A stretch of 55,334 nt of DNA from URNF01 sp045638005. Its GTDB lineage: Bacteria > Bacillota > Clostridia > Oscillospirales > Acutalibacteraceae. Within the stretch, counting starts at the first letter, position 1, and every line of letters starts with the position of its first letter. Under the pieces are notes generated by a model, which was not told the DNA's origin, searched no databases, and saw only the letters and a list, made by a program, of their open reading frames with translations. The position numbers and the translations under genes are program-made. Shown in pieces: positions 33,787-42,005 of this stretch. Location: positions 1-55,334 of the forward strand of contig JAZUAN010000062.1 of NCBI GenBank assembly GCA_045638005.1, written 5' to 3'.

Positions 33787-34863
33787 TCAGTCCATATACC
33801 CTTCAGCGCACAGTAATTCCGCCAGCAGCATTGCACCGCCCGCAGCACCGCGCAGGGTGTTGTGGGACAGACCGACAAATTTGTAGTCGTACTGGGTATC
33901 CTCACGCAGTCTGCCGAGCGAGATCGCCATGCCGCCCTCGAGGTCACGATGCAGTTTTGTCTGCGGCATGTTATCTTCTTCAAAATAATGGAGGAACTGC
34001 TTGGGCGCGTGGGGGAGTTCGAGTTCCTGCGGTTTACCGGAGAAGTTTTTCCAGGCTTCGAGAATTTCTTCCTTGGTGGGTTTCTTCTCAAAGGAGCAGT
34101 ACACAGCAGCAAAGTGACCGTTTGACACAGGCACACGCAAGCACTGCGCGGTGAAAGCGGGAGCGGTGGCAGGCACGATCTCACCGTTTTCGACCTTACC
34201 CCAGATTTTGAGCGGCTCTTTCTCGGATTTTTCTTCCTCGCCGCCGATGTAGGGGATGAGGTTGTCTACCATCTCGGGCCAGCTTTCAAAGGTTTTACCT
34301 GCACCGGAGATCGCTTGGTAGGTACAAACGAGCGCTTTTGTCACGCCAAATTTGTTGAGCGGGAACAGGGCAGGCACATAGCTCTGCAAAGAGCAGTTAG
34401 ATTTCACAGCCACAAAGCCTTTTTTGGTACCCAGACGCTTGCGTTGAGAAGCAATGACCTCCATGTGATCAGCATTGATCTCGGGAATGATCATGGGAAC
34501 GTCGGGGGTGAAACGGTGCGCGCTGTTGTTGGAGATAACCGGGCACTCTGCCTTTGCATACGCATCTTCAAGGGCGCGGATCTCGTCTTTTTTCATATCG
34601 ACGGCGCAGAACACGAAATCAACGAGCGACGCCACGGCATCCACGTCCTGTGCATTCATGACTACCATATCCGCATACTTTTCGGGCAGGGGGGTGTCCA
34701 TAGACCAACGGATACCCACAGCCTCTTTATAGGTTTTACCGGCAGAACGCGGAGAAGCGGCCAAGGCCGTCACCGTGAACCACGGATGATCCTCAAGCAG
34801 GGTGAGAAAACGCTGACCGACCATACCGGTACAGCCGATGACACCGACATTATACTGACGCAT
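33787..34863 (-). CDS. asd: Aspartate-semialdehyde dehydrogenase
   Basis: 358 aa, of the archaeal/fungal-like branch rather than the E. coli type. Reduces aspartyl phosphate to the semialdehyde. The N-terminal motif GVIGCTGMVGQRFL binds NADP; the catalytic Cys is in VAVKSNCSLQSYVPAL; QAISGAGKTFESWPEMVDNLIPYI is typical for this branch, and the substrate-binding His region is CLRVPVSNGHFAAVY. The start at 34863 has AAGGAAG at 8 nt; a TTG at 34869 is too near. First gene of asd-dapA-dapB, under the minus-strand promoter at 34933-34961. Confidence 0.95.
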   Translation of the reverse strand: MRQYNVGVIGCTGMVGQRFLTLLEDHPWFTVTALAASPRSAGKTYKEAVGIRWSMDTPLPEKYADMVVMNAQDVDAVASLVDFVFCAVDMKKDEIRALEDAYAKAECPVISNNSAHRFTPDVPMIIPEINADHMEVIASQRKRLGTKKGFVAVKSNCSLQSYVPALFPLNKFGVTKALVCTYQAISGAGKTFESWPEMVDNLIPYIGGEEEKSEKEPLKIWGKVENGEIVPATAPAFTAQCLRVPVSNGHFAAVYCSFEKKPTKEEILEAWKNFSGKPQELELPHAPKQFLHYFEEDNMPQTKLHRDLEGGMAISLGRLREDTQYDYKFVGLSHNTLRGAAGGAMLLAELLCAEGYMD

Positions 34864-34913
34864 TAACAAAACTTCCTTTCACTCGGAAAACAAAAATTCT
34901 CTCGTGCTTTCCG

Positions 34914-34942
34914 TTGACAAATTTGCGGTTATATAGTACCAT
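34914..34942 (+). promoter_or_regulatory. Sigma-A promoter of queA-tgt
   Basis: TTGACA (34914-34919), a 17-bp spacer and TACCAT (34937-34942). A better-looking -10 (CATAAT, 34940-34945) would give a 20-bp spacer. It faces the asd promoter and shares bases 34937-34938 with its -10 box. Confidence 0.55.
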
Positions 34943-34961
34943 AATTTAATGTGTGTGTCAA
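34933..34961 (-). promoter_or_regulatory. Sigma-A promoter of asd-dapA-dapB
   Basis: On the minus strand, TTGACA (34956-34961), a 17-bp spacer and TACTAT (34933-34938). The predicted leader is only about 60 nt, too short for a lysine riboswitch. Its -10 box overlaps that of the plus-strand queA promoter. Confidence 0.75.
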
Positions 34962-35023
34962 ACGCTTTGCGGCAAAAAAGCCGCAGATTACTACATATTT
35001 TTTTGGAAAGACAGGAAAAGGTT

Positions 35024-36049
35024 ATGCTGAAAAGCGAATTTTATTATGATCTTCCGGAGGAACTCATTGCGCAGGAGCCTATTTTTCCGCGTGATGCGTC
35101 CCGCCTTTTGTGCCTTGACAGACAAACGGGTGCTGTAAAGGATAACACCTTTCGTGATGTGCTCGATTGTTTGAAACACGGTGATTGTCTGGTGCTCAAT
35201 GACAGCCGCGTCATGCCCGCCCGCCTGTACGGACACCGTAAAGGAACGGGTGCTGCCGTGGAACTTCTGTTGCTTAAACAGAAGGAAAAGGACATTTGGG
35301 AAGTGCTGGCAGGGCCCGGTAAAAAGGCGAAACCGGGTAATTTTTTGGTGTTTGGTGACGGTCTTTTGGAGGCGGAGGTCCTAGAGGTCGTAGAGGACGG
35401 CAACCGTTTGGTAAAATTCCATTATGACGGCGAGTTCTTTGCTATTCTCGATCAGATCGGACAGATGCCGCTGCCGCATTACATCAAAAAACAGTTAGAA
35501 GATAAAGAGCGGTATCAGACGGTATACGCAAAAGAGATCGGCTCTGCTGCTGCGCCCACCGCAGGTTTGCATTTCACTCCGGAACTGATGGAAGAGGTGA
35601 AAGCAAAGGGCGTGGATATTGCGTATGTCACCCTGCATGTGGGATTGGGTACCTTCCGCCCCGTGAAAGCGGAGGAGATCACCGATCACAAGATGCATTC
35701 GGAGCACTATGCACTCTCTGTTGAGAATGCCGAAATTATCAACCGCACCAAAGCACGCGGCGGTCGCGTGATCGCGGTAGGTACCACCAGTTGTCGCACA
35801 TTGGAAAGCATCGGCATGAAAGACGGTAAAATCGAATCGGGGGACGGCTGGACCGATATCTTTATTTACCCCGGTTATACGTTCAGCGTGCTCGACGGCT
35901 TGCTCACCAATTTCCATCTGCCTGAAAGCACTTTGATTATGCTGGTCAGCGCATTTGCAGGATACGATAACACAATGGCGGCATACCGTCACGCGGTGGA
36001 AGAAAAATACCGCTTTTTCAGCTTCGGTGACGCGATGCTGATAGTATAA
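35024..36049 (+). CDS. queA: S-adenosylmethionine:tRNA ribosyltransferase-isomerase
   Basis: 341 aa. Adds the cyclopentene ring to 7-aminomethyl-7-deazaguanine in tRNA during queuosine synthesis. Blocks: FYYDLPEELIAQEP at the start, VLNDSRVMPARLYG, AAPTAGLHFT, HVGLGTFRPV, and the SVLDGLLTNFHLPESTL stretch with MLVSAFAG near the end. The ATG at 35024 follows AGGAAAAGG; an ATG at 34949 falls at the predicted transcript start and is rejected. Followed by tgt, the preceding enzyme of the pathway. Confidence 0.96.
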   Translation: MLKSEFYYDLPEELIAQEPIFPRDASRLLCLDRQTGAVKDNTFRDVLDCLKHGDCLVLNDSRVMPARLYGHRKGTGAAVELLLLKQKEKDIWEVLAGPGKKAKPGNFLVFGDGLLEAEVLEVVEDGNRLVKFHYDGEFFAILDQIGQMPLPHYIKKQLEDKERYQTVYAKEIGSAAAPTAGLHFTPELMEEVKAKGVDIAYVTLHVGLGTFRPVKAEEITDHKMHSEHYALSVENAEIINRTKARGGRVIAVGTTSCRTLESIGMKDGKIESGDGWTDIFIYPGYTFSVLDGLLTNFHLPESTLIMLVSAFAGYDNTMAAYRHAVEEKYRFFSFGDAMLIV

Positions 36050-36057
36050 GTGAAAAT

Positions 36058-36087
36058 GTAGGGGATGATGCCTACATCGTCCCTTTT
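36058..36087 (+). promoter_or_regulatory. Alternative hairpins between queA and tgt
   Basis: Two mutually exclusive pairings overlap: GTAGG (36058-36062) with CCTAC (36071-36075), and GGGGATGA (36061-36068) with TCGTCCC (36077-36083), the latter followed by TTTT. This is attenuator-like, but the stems are short. Confidence 0.35.
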
Positions 36088-36100
36088 AAGGAGAAACATA

Positions 36101-37231
36101 ATGCTGAAAGTTTTAAAAAAAGAAGGCGCTGCCAGACGCAGTGAATTTGTGACACCGCATGGCACGGTGCAACTGCCCGGCTTTATGAATGTGGCGACCT
36201 GCGGTGCGATCAAAGGTGCCGTTTCGGCGTATGATTTGAAAGATCTTAAATGCCAGGTGCAGCTTTGCAATACCTACCACCTGCATCTGCGTCCGGGTGA
36301 TGAAACAGTTAAGGAACTCGGTGGCTTGCATAAATTTACCGGTTGGGACGGCCCCATTCTTACCGATAGCGGTGGATTTCAGGTGTTCTCGCTCTCCAAA
36401 CTCCGCAAGATCAAGGAGGAGGGCGTGTATTTTGCCTCTCATATTGACGGTAGAAAGCTGTTTATCGGTCCTGAGGAGAGCATGCGCATCCAATCCAATC
36501 TCGCCTCCACCATCGCGATGGCATTTGACGAGTGCGTGGAAAATCCTGCGGAATATGCCTATTCCAAGGCTTCTTGCGAGCGCACGACCCGTTGGTTGCA
36601 CCGTTGTAAAGCAGAGATGGATCGCCTGAACGCTTTGCCGGATACGCTCAATAAACAGCAGATGTTGTTCGGTATCAACCAGGGCTGTACCTTTGACGAT
36701 CTGCGTATTGCACACATGAAAGAGATTGCAAAACTCGACCTCGACGGCTATGCTATCGGCGGATTAGCGGTGGGCGAGCCCGCCGCGGATATGTACCGCG
36801 TGATTGAGAGTGTGGAGCCGTATATGCCCGCTGATAAACCCCGCTATCTGATGGGTGTGGGCACCCCCGAGAATATTCTCGAAGCGGTGCATCGCGGTGT
36901 GGATCTGTTCGATTGCGTGATGCCGGCACGTAATGCTCGCCATGCCCATGTGTTTACTTGGGAAGGGCACCGCAATATGCTCAACCACAAATACGAAAAA
37001 GATCTTTTACCGCTGGATGAAAACTGCGACTGCCCGACCTGCCGCAGACATTCCCGCGCGTATATCCATCATCTGTTTAAGGCGAATGAAATGCTTGCGA
37101 TGCGCTTGTGCGTGATGCATAACCTGTATTTCTACAATACTTTAATGGAAAAAATCAGAGAAAATCTGGATGCGGGAACGTTTGAAAGCTTCTATCGGGC
37201 AAATGTGGGACATCTTGATCGCCGTATTTGA
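36101..37231 (+). CDS. tgt: Queuine/preQ1 tRNA-guanine transglycosylase
   Basis: 376 aa. Swaps G34 for preQ1 in GUN-anticodon tRNAs. Visible: NTYHLHLRPGDE; active-site DSGGFQVFSL; IAMAFDECVE; GYAIGGLAVGE; the nucleophile Asp in DLFDCVMPARNARHAHVFT; and zinc ligands in CDCPTCRRHSRAYIHHL (three Cys and one His). The ATG at 36101 follows GGAGAAAC. queA-tgt-yajC order as in many bacteria, though yajC here has its own promoter. Confidence 0.96.
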   Translation: MLKVLKKEGAARRSEFVTPHGTVQLPGFMNVATCGAIKGAVSAYDLKDLKCQVQLCNTYHLHLRPGDETVKELGGLHKFTGWDGPILTDSGGFQVFSLSKLRKIKEEGVYFASHIDGRKLFIGPEESMRIQSNLASTIAMAFDECVENPAEYAYSKASCERTTRWLHRCKAEMDRLNALPDTLNKQQMLFGINQGCTFDDLRIAHMKEIAKLDLDGYAIGGLAVGEPAADMYRVIESVEPYMPADKPRYLMGVGTPENILEAVHRGVDLFDCVMPARNARHAHVFTWEGHRNMLNHKYEKDLLPLDENCDCPTCRRHSRAYIHHLFKANEMLAMRLCVMHNLYFYNTLMEKIRENLDAGTFESFYRANVGHLDRRI

Positions 37232-37260
37232 TGAATTTACTGTAAATTTTTGTAATTTGC

Positions 37261-37289
37261 TTGCAATTATACAAAAAAACTTGTATGAT
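37261..37289 (+). promoter_or_regulatory. Sigma-A promoter of yajC
   Basis: TTGCAA (37261-37266), a 17-bp spacer and TATGAT (37284-37289), in the 93-nt gap after tgt. Confidence 0.6.
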
Positions 37290-37324
37290 AATAAAAGAAA
37301 TTTTTATAAGGAAGGTAAAAACAT

Positions 37325-37699
37325 ATGCAGACTTTTTTGTTAGCGACTACCGCTGCTGCGACAACTGACGGAGCTACCGGTAATCAGTGGGTTGCCATGC
37401 TGGTGCAGATTGCGCCCTTTGCGCTCATTATTTTGCTGATGTATTTTCTGATGATTCGTCCTCAGAAGAAAAAACAGCAGGAAGAGCAGAAAATGCGTAA
37501 CGCTATCCGCGTAGGCGATGAACTGACCACCATCGGTGGTATTTGCGGTCGCGTTGTCAATGTGAAGGACGATACCCTTACCATTGAAACCGGTGCCGAT
37601 CGCAGCAAAATGCAGATCAAAAAATGGGCTGTGCAGACGGTGGAAACCAAGCATGACGAGCCCGATATGATCGATGATGACGACGATGATGATGACTAA
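37325..37699 (+). CDS. yajC: Preprotein translocase subunit YajC
   Basis: 124 aa. Accessory subunit of the SecDF-YajC complex. One TM segment (about 24-44) ends in MIRPQKKKQQE, the YajC signature, followed by the cytoplasmic domain VGDELTTIGGICGRVV. The tail is an unbroken run of eight Asp, encoded by near-identical GAT/GAC codons. SecD/SecF are not in the window. GGAAGG precedes the ATG. Confidence 0.93.
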   Translation: MQTFLLATTAAATTDGATGNQWVAMLVQIAPFALIILLMYFLMIRPQKKKQQEEQKMRNAIRVGDELTTIGGICGRVVNVKDDTLTIETGADRSKMQIKKWAVQTVETKHDEPDMIDDDDDDDD

Positions 37700-37702
37700 T
37701 CA

Positions 37703-37731
37703 GCATAATCCGTCTGCTCTTTGCATATAGT
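37703..37731 (+). promoter_or_regulatory. Sigma-E-like promoter of the TIGR04086-type gene
   Basis: -35 GCATAAT (37703-37709; 6 of 7 of KMATATT), a 14-bp spacer and -10 CATATAGT (37724-37731; exact CATANANT). The start codon lies 28 nt downstream. Confidence 0.6.
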
Positions 37732-37759
37732 GTGACAAACACATGTGCGGAGGGATAGT

Positions 37760-38152
37760 ATGAAAGCACACAATGAAGGGTCCAAAAAACAGCGTATTCG
37801 CATAAAACCGCTTTTGATGGGTGCGTTGATTGCCGTATTGATCGGAGCTGTATGCCTGACATTATCGGCGCTTTTGATGACCTTTTTGGATGTGTCGCAG
37901 GGGATGGTGACCGCTTTGTCGGTGCTCTCGGCGGCAATCGGTGCTTTTGTCGGCGGAATATGCGCTGCACGGCTTTCCGGCTTTTGCGGTTGGCTGATGG
38001 GGGCCGCTTGCGGACTTTTCCTGTTTGTGCTGATCCTTGTGACCGGTTTGTTGTTGCATCACAGTGTGAATGTCGGTTTTTTGTTTATCAAACTGGCGGT
38101 ACTGCTGCTTGGCGGTATGACCGGAGGCATGATCGGCGTGAACAAAAAATAA
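37760..38152 (+). CDS. TIGR04086-type small integral membrane protein
   Basis: 130 aa. A basic N-terminus (1-22) and four hydrophobic helices (about 24-46, 52-72, 76-100, 106-128) rich in Gly and Ala, with GAFVGGICAARLSG and the closing LLLGGMTGGMIGVNKK that recall the TIGR04086 family of sporeformers. Function unknown. A sigma-E-like promoter precedes it, so mother-cell expression during sporulation is likely. The ATG at 37760 follows GGAGGG; a GTG at 37745 lies before that site. Ends in its own terminator. Confidence 0.7.
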   Translation: MKAHNEGSKKQRIRIKPLLMGALIAVLIGAVCLTLSALLMTFLDVSQGMVTALSVLSAAIGAFVGGICAARLSGFCGWLMGAACGLFLFVLILVTGLLLHHSVNVGFLFIKLAVLLLGGMTGGMIGVNKK

Positions 38153-38162
38153 AACTGTCATC

Positions 38163-38204
38163 GGGATGTTGCATGATCGGTGCAACATCCCATTTATCTT
38201 TTTT
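38163..38204 (+). terminator. Terminator after the TIGR04086-type gene
   Basis: GGGATGTTGC (38163-38172) pairs perfectly with GCAACATCCC (38182-38191); a T-rich tail (ATTTATCTTTTTT) follows. Confidence 0.9.
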
Positions 38205-38206
38205 GG

Positions 38207-38235
38207 ACATACTTGCTTTTTTTATCGCATATAGT
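38207..38235 (+). promoter_or_regulatory. Sigma-E-like promoter of the spoIIM-like gene
   Basis: -35 ACATACT (38207-38213; 5 of 7), a 14-bp spacer and -10 CATATAGT (38228-38235; exact CATANANT). spoIIM is under sigma-E in Bacillus, so this agrees with the gene call. Confidence 0.55.
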
Positions 38236-38255
38236 TGTGATAAAGGAGTGATAGT

Positions 38256-38882
38256 ATGTTTCGGACAACCCCCATTGATTTGCGGCGCACCCGCCGCTTT
38301 ATGCGTTCCCACAGCCGTCTTGTATTATTGTTGACCCTTTTGCTCAGTGGCGTAATAATCGGCTGTCTGCTGTTTACCGCATACGGCAAAAACGAAAGCG
38401 TGTTTTTGGGCACTGTTTTGACGGTGATACCGCCGGAAAAGGGTATCAAAGCGGCGCTGTCATCATTGTACGGCGCATGCTTCCAATCCGTATTGTTGTT
38501 GCTCGTTTTGTTTTTTTGCGGATTATCCGCCTGCGGTTTGCCGGTGATTTTAATGGTGCCGCTGTTTTTTGGATTAGGACTCGGTATGAGCGAAGCATAT
38601 TATTACAGCATTGGCTGGAAGGGTGTACTGCTCACCGTTGTTTTACTGTTGCCGCCAATGCTTTTTAAAGCGGCGGCGCTGCTGATGGCATCGGCAGAAT
38701 CCATGCGCATGACCCTTTTGTTCGGCGGACAGCTGCTGACGCGCGCCGCCCCGGATGAAGGGTTGCAAAAAGAGTTTCATTTGTATCTCTTACGATTTTT
38801 GATATTCGCTTTGATTGCGTTGATCGGCGGTATCGTGGAGGTACTGCTCAAGATGTTCTTGGGCGCTGTAAGATTACCCTAA
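38256..38882 (+). CDS. spoIIM: SpoIIM-like stage II sporulation membrane protein
   Basis: 208 aa, about the SpoIIM length. SpoIIM joins SpoIID and SpoIIP in the peptidoglycan-degrading complex that drives engulfment. Five or so hydrophobic segments (about 20-42, 68-95, 93-113, 122-145, 180-203). The N-terminal SGVIIGCLLF and the central block CGLPVILMVPLFFGLGLGM followed by GWKGVLLTVVLLLPPMLF resemble SpoIIM. The sigma-E-like promoter supports it. It could also be another member of the wider DUF95/SpoIIM-like family. An AAAGGAG site precedes the ATG; the next gene follows 13 nt later. Confidence 0.65.
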   Translation: MFRTTPIDLRRTRRFMRSHSRLVLLLTLLLSGVIIGCLLFTAYGKNESVFLGTVLTVIPPEKGIKAALSSLYGACFQSVLLLLVLFFCGLSACGLPVILMVPLFFGLGLGMSEAYYYSIGWKGVLLTVVLLLPPMLFKAAALLMASAESMRMTLLFGGQLLTRAAPDEGLQKEFHLYLLRFLIFALIALIGGIVEVLLKMFLGAVRLP

Positions 38883-38895
38883 AGGAGATGTATTT

Positions 38896-39735
38896 GTGAG
38901 ATTGTTTGACCAGATGCAAGGTCTTTACACACGCGAGGGCGCGGGAGTTTATAAAAACGGACCGCAGAAAAGTGCTTTTCGCCGTTTTTGGGAGATTTTC
39001 GGCACGAAATGGACAAGTCTTTTGCGCGCAAATTTGTTGTGTGTATTGTTGTCGTTGCCGCTCGTTACCAACGGCTTGGGAGAAGCGGGACTGACCTATA
39101 TCACCCGCAATGCCGCTCGCGGAAAATTTGCATATCCTGTGCATGACTTCTTCAAAACCGTGCGCAGAACGTGGAAACGTGCGTTGCCGGTGGGTCTTAT
39201 CAATCTTTTCGCGTGGCTTATATTCGGCTATAACACCTATTTCTATCTGAGTTCGCTTTTCTTCCGTGCGGACGGCAGTGTAGCGCCTTCGACGCATTGG
39301 TTGATGCTGGCACTCAATCTCATCGGTATGCTGTTGCTTACGTTTATGAACTACTATATACCGATGATGCTGGTCACCTTTGATCTGACCGTAAAGCAGA
39401 TGTATAAAAACGCGTTTATGTTCGCGTTGCATAATTTCAAAAGCAACCTTGGTATTTTCTGCATTGTATCCGCTGTGGTAGCGACGGTTTTGCTGCCGTT
39501 TTTGTTCGTAGATTATCGTATTTGGGCAGCGGTGCTGCTGCTTATTTATGTTCTCATATATCCCGCTTTCCGTTCGCTGTTAATTCAGTTTTCCATTTTT
39601 CCATATATCAAGAAGACAATGATCGACCCCTACTACGAAAAGCATCCGGAGGCGGATAAAAAGGAAATGCGGGCACTCAATCTGGATGTAGAAGACGAGG
39701 ATGACGCCGTGTTTGAGGACGGCAAGGGAGAGTGA
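38896..39735 (+). CDS. YesL-like (DUF624) membrane protein
   Basis: 279 aa. Several hydrophobic segments (about 45-65, 98-122, 137-158, 183-205, 207-230) and an acidic C-terminal tail. The N-terminal block F-W-E-I-F-G-T-K-W-T-S-L-L-R-A-N and the TYITRNAARGK segment, then F-F-K-T-V-R-R-T-W-K, are typical of DUF624/YesL proteins. Function not known; homologues are often near sugar or sporulation genes. GTG start behind AAAGGAGATG. 13 nt after the spoIIM-like gene, likely the same transcript. Confidence 0.75.
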   Translation: MRLFDQMQGLYTREGAGVYKNGPQKSAFRRFWEIFGTKWTSLLRANLLCVLLSLPLVTNGLGEAGLTYITRNAARGKFAYPVHDFFKTVRRTWKRALPVGLINLFAWLIFGYNTYFYLSSLFFRADGSVAPSTHWLMLALNLIGMLLLTFMNYYIPMMLVTFDLTVKQMYKNAFMFALHNFKSNLGIFCIVSAVVATVLLPFLFVDYRIWAAVLLLIYVLIYPAFRSLLIQFSIFPYIKKTMIDPYYEKHPEADKKEMRALNLDVEDEDDAVFEDGKGE

Positions 39736-39739
39736 TTTT

Positions 39740-40984
39740 TTGAATACGGAAATACTGCTTTTAACCTGTGCATCCTGCGGCTTGCTGCTTATTGCGATTG
39801 TTTTACTGATCGTGTTGTTACGCCGTGTGAGCGCGCGCGATCAAAGCCGCGCAAGCAGTGCCGAAAAAATGGAGCAGATGCGTACTGATATGCTGCGTGA
39901 ATTGCGTGAAAATCGCGAAGAAAGCAGCCGTGGCGTACAAACCGCGGTTAAGGCGATGGGGGACATGCTGCTTACTGCGCAATCGGAAGCCAATAAAGCT
40001 AACCTCGCCGCCATGGAGACCACCCGTAAATCGGTGCAGGACGGTATGCATGAAATTCGCAATGAAAACAACCGTCAGTTAGAGCAGATGCGTCAGACGG
40101 TGGACGAAAAACTGCAAAAAACGCTTAATGAGCGCATTTCCGAGTCTTTCAAGCTGGTTAATGAACGCTTGGAGCAGGTGCATAAGGGCCTTGGTGAAAT
40201 GCAGACATTAGCGTCCGGTGTCGGTGACCTCAAAAAGGTGCTTTCCAACGTGAAAACGCGCGGTATTTTAGGCGAAATTCAACTGGGCGCTATCTTGGAA
40301 GAAATTTTATCTCCCGAACAGTATGAAGCGAATATTGCGACTGTGCCCGGTAGTAAAAATGTAGTGGAATTTGCCGTGAAAATGCCGGGCTCAGGCGATG
40401 AAACGGTGTATTTGCCCATCGACGCGAAATTTCCCGCAGATGCGTATACACAGCTGATGGATGCGTATGACGTGGGGGATAAAGAGCTTATTGATATCAC
40501 CGGCAAGACCTTGGAGACGCGTATTCGTCAGTTCGCCAAGGACATTCGTGATAAATATATCGCACCGCCCTATACCACCGAATTCGGTATCATGTTTTTA
40601 CCGTTTGAGGGGTTGTACGCAGAGGTGGTGCGCCGTGGCATGGTAGAGGTTTTGCAGCGCGATTATCATGTCAATATTGCCGGTCCTACCACCATGGCGG
40701 CAATTCTCAATAGTTTGCAAATGGGCTTCCGTACCCTTGCCATCCAGAAACGTTCGGGCGAGGTGTGGAAGGTGTTGGGTGCCGTGAAAACAGAGTTTGA
40801 CAAATTCGGTGACGTTATCACCGCAGCGCAGTCTCGTTTGGAGCAAGCCAATGCCGAATTGGACAAGCTTGTAGGTGTGCGTACCCGCCAGATCCAGCGC
40901 AAACTGTCACAGGTTTCGTCTTTGTCAGAAGCCGATGCACAACAGGTTTTGGACAGCAGCGTTGCGGAACTGCCGGAGGCATAA
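39740..40984 (+). CDS. rmuC: DNA recombination protein RmuC
   Basis: 414 aa. An N-terminal TM anchor (about 5-25), a long coiled coil (30-160) and the PD-(D/E)xK-like RmuC domain (about 180-360): GILGEIQLGAILEEIL, VEFAVKMPG, PIDAKFP, IAPPYTTEFGIMFLPFEGLYAEV and AGPTTMAAILNSLQMGFR. RmuC limits rearrangements at inverted repeats; mechanism unclear. The start is TTG at 39740, because family members begin with the TM anchor; upstream codons overlap the previous gene. A GGGAG lies 9 nt before it. Confidence 0.93.
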   Translation: MNTEILLLTCASCGLLLIAIVLLIVLLRRVSARDQSRASSAEKMEQMRTDMLRELRENREESSRGVQTAVKAMGDMLLTAQSEANKANLAAMETTRKSVQDGMHEIRNENNRQLEQMRQTVDEKLQKTLNERISESFKLVNERLEQVHKGLGEMQTLASGVGDLKKVLSNVKTRGILGEIQLGAILEEILSPEQYEANIATVPGSKNVVEFAVKMPGSGDETVYLPIDAKFPADAYTQLMDAYDVGDKELIDITGKTLETRIRQFAKDIRDKYIAPPYTTEFGIMFLPFEGLYAEVVRRGMVEVLQRDYHVNIAGPTTMAAILNSLQMGFRTLAIQKRSGEVWKVLGAVKTEFDKFGDVITAAQSRLEQANAELDKLVGVRTRQIQRKLSQVSSLSEADAQQVLDSSVAELPEA

Positions 40985-41032
40985 TCGCATCCCTTCACTC
41001 CATATATATGGGAGTGAAAGGAGCGAATGTAT

Positions 41033-41773
41033 ATGCCAAGCCTGTTTTTAAGTCCGTCTACGCAGGACGGTAATCCGTACGTTATCGGCGGCAGCGAAGA
41101 ATACTATATGAATTTGGTGGCGGATGCCATGGAGCTGTATCTGCGCGCAAACGGCATTGCGTTTACTCGTAATGACCCTACCGGTACGGTTTCCAATTCC
41201 ATCAACCAATCCAATGCGGGTACATACGATCTGCATTTAGCATTGCACTCCAATGCGGCAGGCCCCGGTAATGAAGGCACGGTGCGCGGTACGGATGTGT
41301 ACTATGCGCTGGGGAGTGACAACGGTCAGCGCGCAGCATTTATCATTGCCGATAATTTTAAAGAAATCTATCCCATTCCCGACAGGGTACGCGCATTGGC
41401 GACCACACGGCTCGCGGAAGTTACCCGCACAAGAGCACCGGCGGTGCTTGTTGAGATTGCCTATCACGATAACATAGACGACGCCAACTGGATCGCCGGT
41501 AATATTCAGGAGATTGCTCGCAATCTGTCTGAATCGGTGACGACCTATTTCGGATTACCGTTTGTAGAGCCGATACCGTTTCGTGCCGGTATAGTACGCA
41601 CCGTGGGAGGTAATCTTCGTATTCGTGCATATCCGTCTACCGACGGCACCATCATCGGTTCGGCACCAAACGGTGCATCCTTGCAGGTGCGGGGGAGATA
41701 TGAGGATTGGTATGTGATAAACTATAACGGTCTTCTCGGCTACGCCAACAGCCGTTACATAGAGACTGTATGA
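41033..41773 (+). CDS. N-acetylmuramoyl-L-alanine amidase with C-terminal SH3 domain
   Basis: 246 aa. An Amidase_3 fold (about 1-175) followed by a bacterial SH3b domain (about 185-246: GGNLRIRAYPSTDG, then SRYIETV). Candidate ligands are Glu in GGSEEYYMN, His in LHLALHSNAA and catalytic Glu in VLVEIAYHDN. The usual first zinc His (DPGHGG) is replaced: the protein begins with SLFLSPSTQDGN, as in a clostridial subgroup. No signal peptide is visible, so export or release is unclear (mother-cell lysis or spore wall are possibilities). The ATG at 41033 is 9 nt after AAAGGAG; that at 41027 is too near. Confidence 0.85.
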   Translation: MPSLFLSPSTQDGNPYVIGGSEEYYMNLVADAMELYLRANGIAFTRNDPTGTVSNSINQSNAGTYDLHLALHSNAAGPGNEGTVRGTDVYYALGSDNGQRAAFIIADNFKEIYPIPDRVRALATTRLAEVTRTRAPAVLVEIAYHDNIDDANWIAGNIQEIARNLSESVTTYFGLPFVEPIPFRAGIVRTVGGNLRIRAYPSTDGTIIGSAPNGASLQVRGRYEDWYVINYNGLLGYANSRYIETV

Positions 41774-41792
41774 TTTTGAGAGGTTTGAAACT

Positions 41793-41999
41793 ATGGATAT
41801 CAAACAGATAGAGCGTATCAACGAATTGGCGCGAAAAGCCAAGGCGGGCACGCTCACAGAGGAAGAAATGGCAGAACGTAAAGTGTTGCGCGAAGCGTAT
41901 ATTGCGGCTTTTCGCGGTGATTTGGAACGGACGCTGCAAAATGCGTATACCTTAGATGAAAACGGCAATAAAGTGCCGATCAAGAAAAAGGAAGGATGA
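41793..41999 (+). CDS. DUF896 (YnzC/UPF0291) small protein
   Basis: 68 aa. The whole protein matches the DUF896 pattern: I-E-R-I-N-E-L-A-R-K-A-K, then LTEEEMAERKVLREAYIAAF and LDENGNKVP at the end. A two-helix cytoplasmic protein; B. subtilis YneA-operon member YnzC belongs here. Role unclear. 19 nt after the amidase gene and 6 nt before the Lrp gene. Confidence 0.9.
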   Translation: MDIKQIERINELARKAKAGTLTEEEMAERKVLREAYIAAFRGDLERTLQNAYTLDENGNKVPIKKKEG

Positions 42000-42005
42000 T
42001 CTCAA

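Noticed and set aside
34864..34932. Lysine riboswitch before asd
   Set aside because: The leader from the predicted promoter is about 60 nt, far shorter than an L box, and no terminator lies in it.
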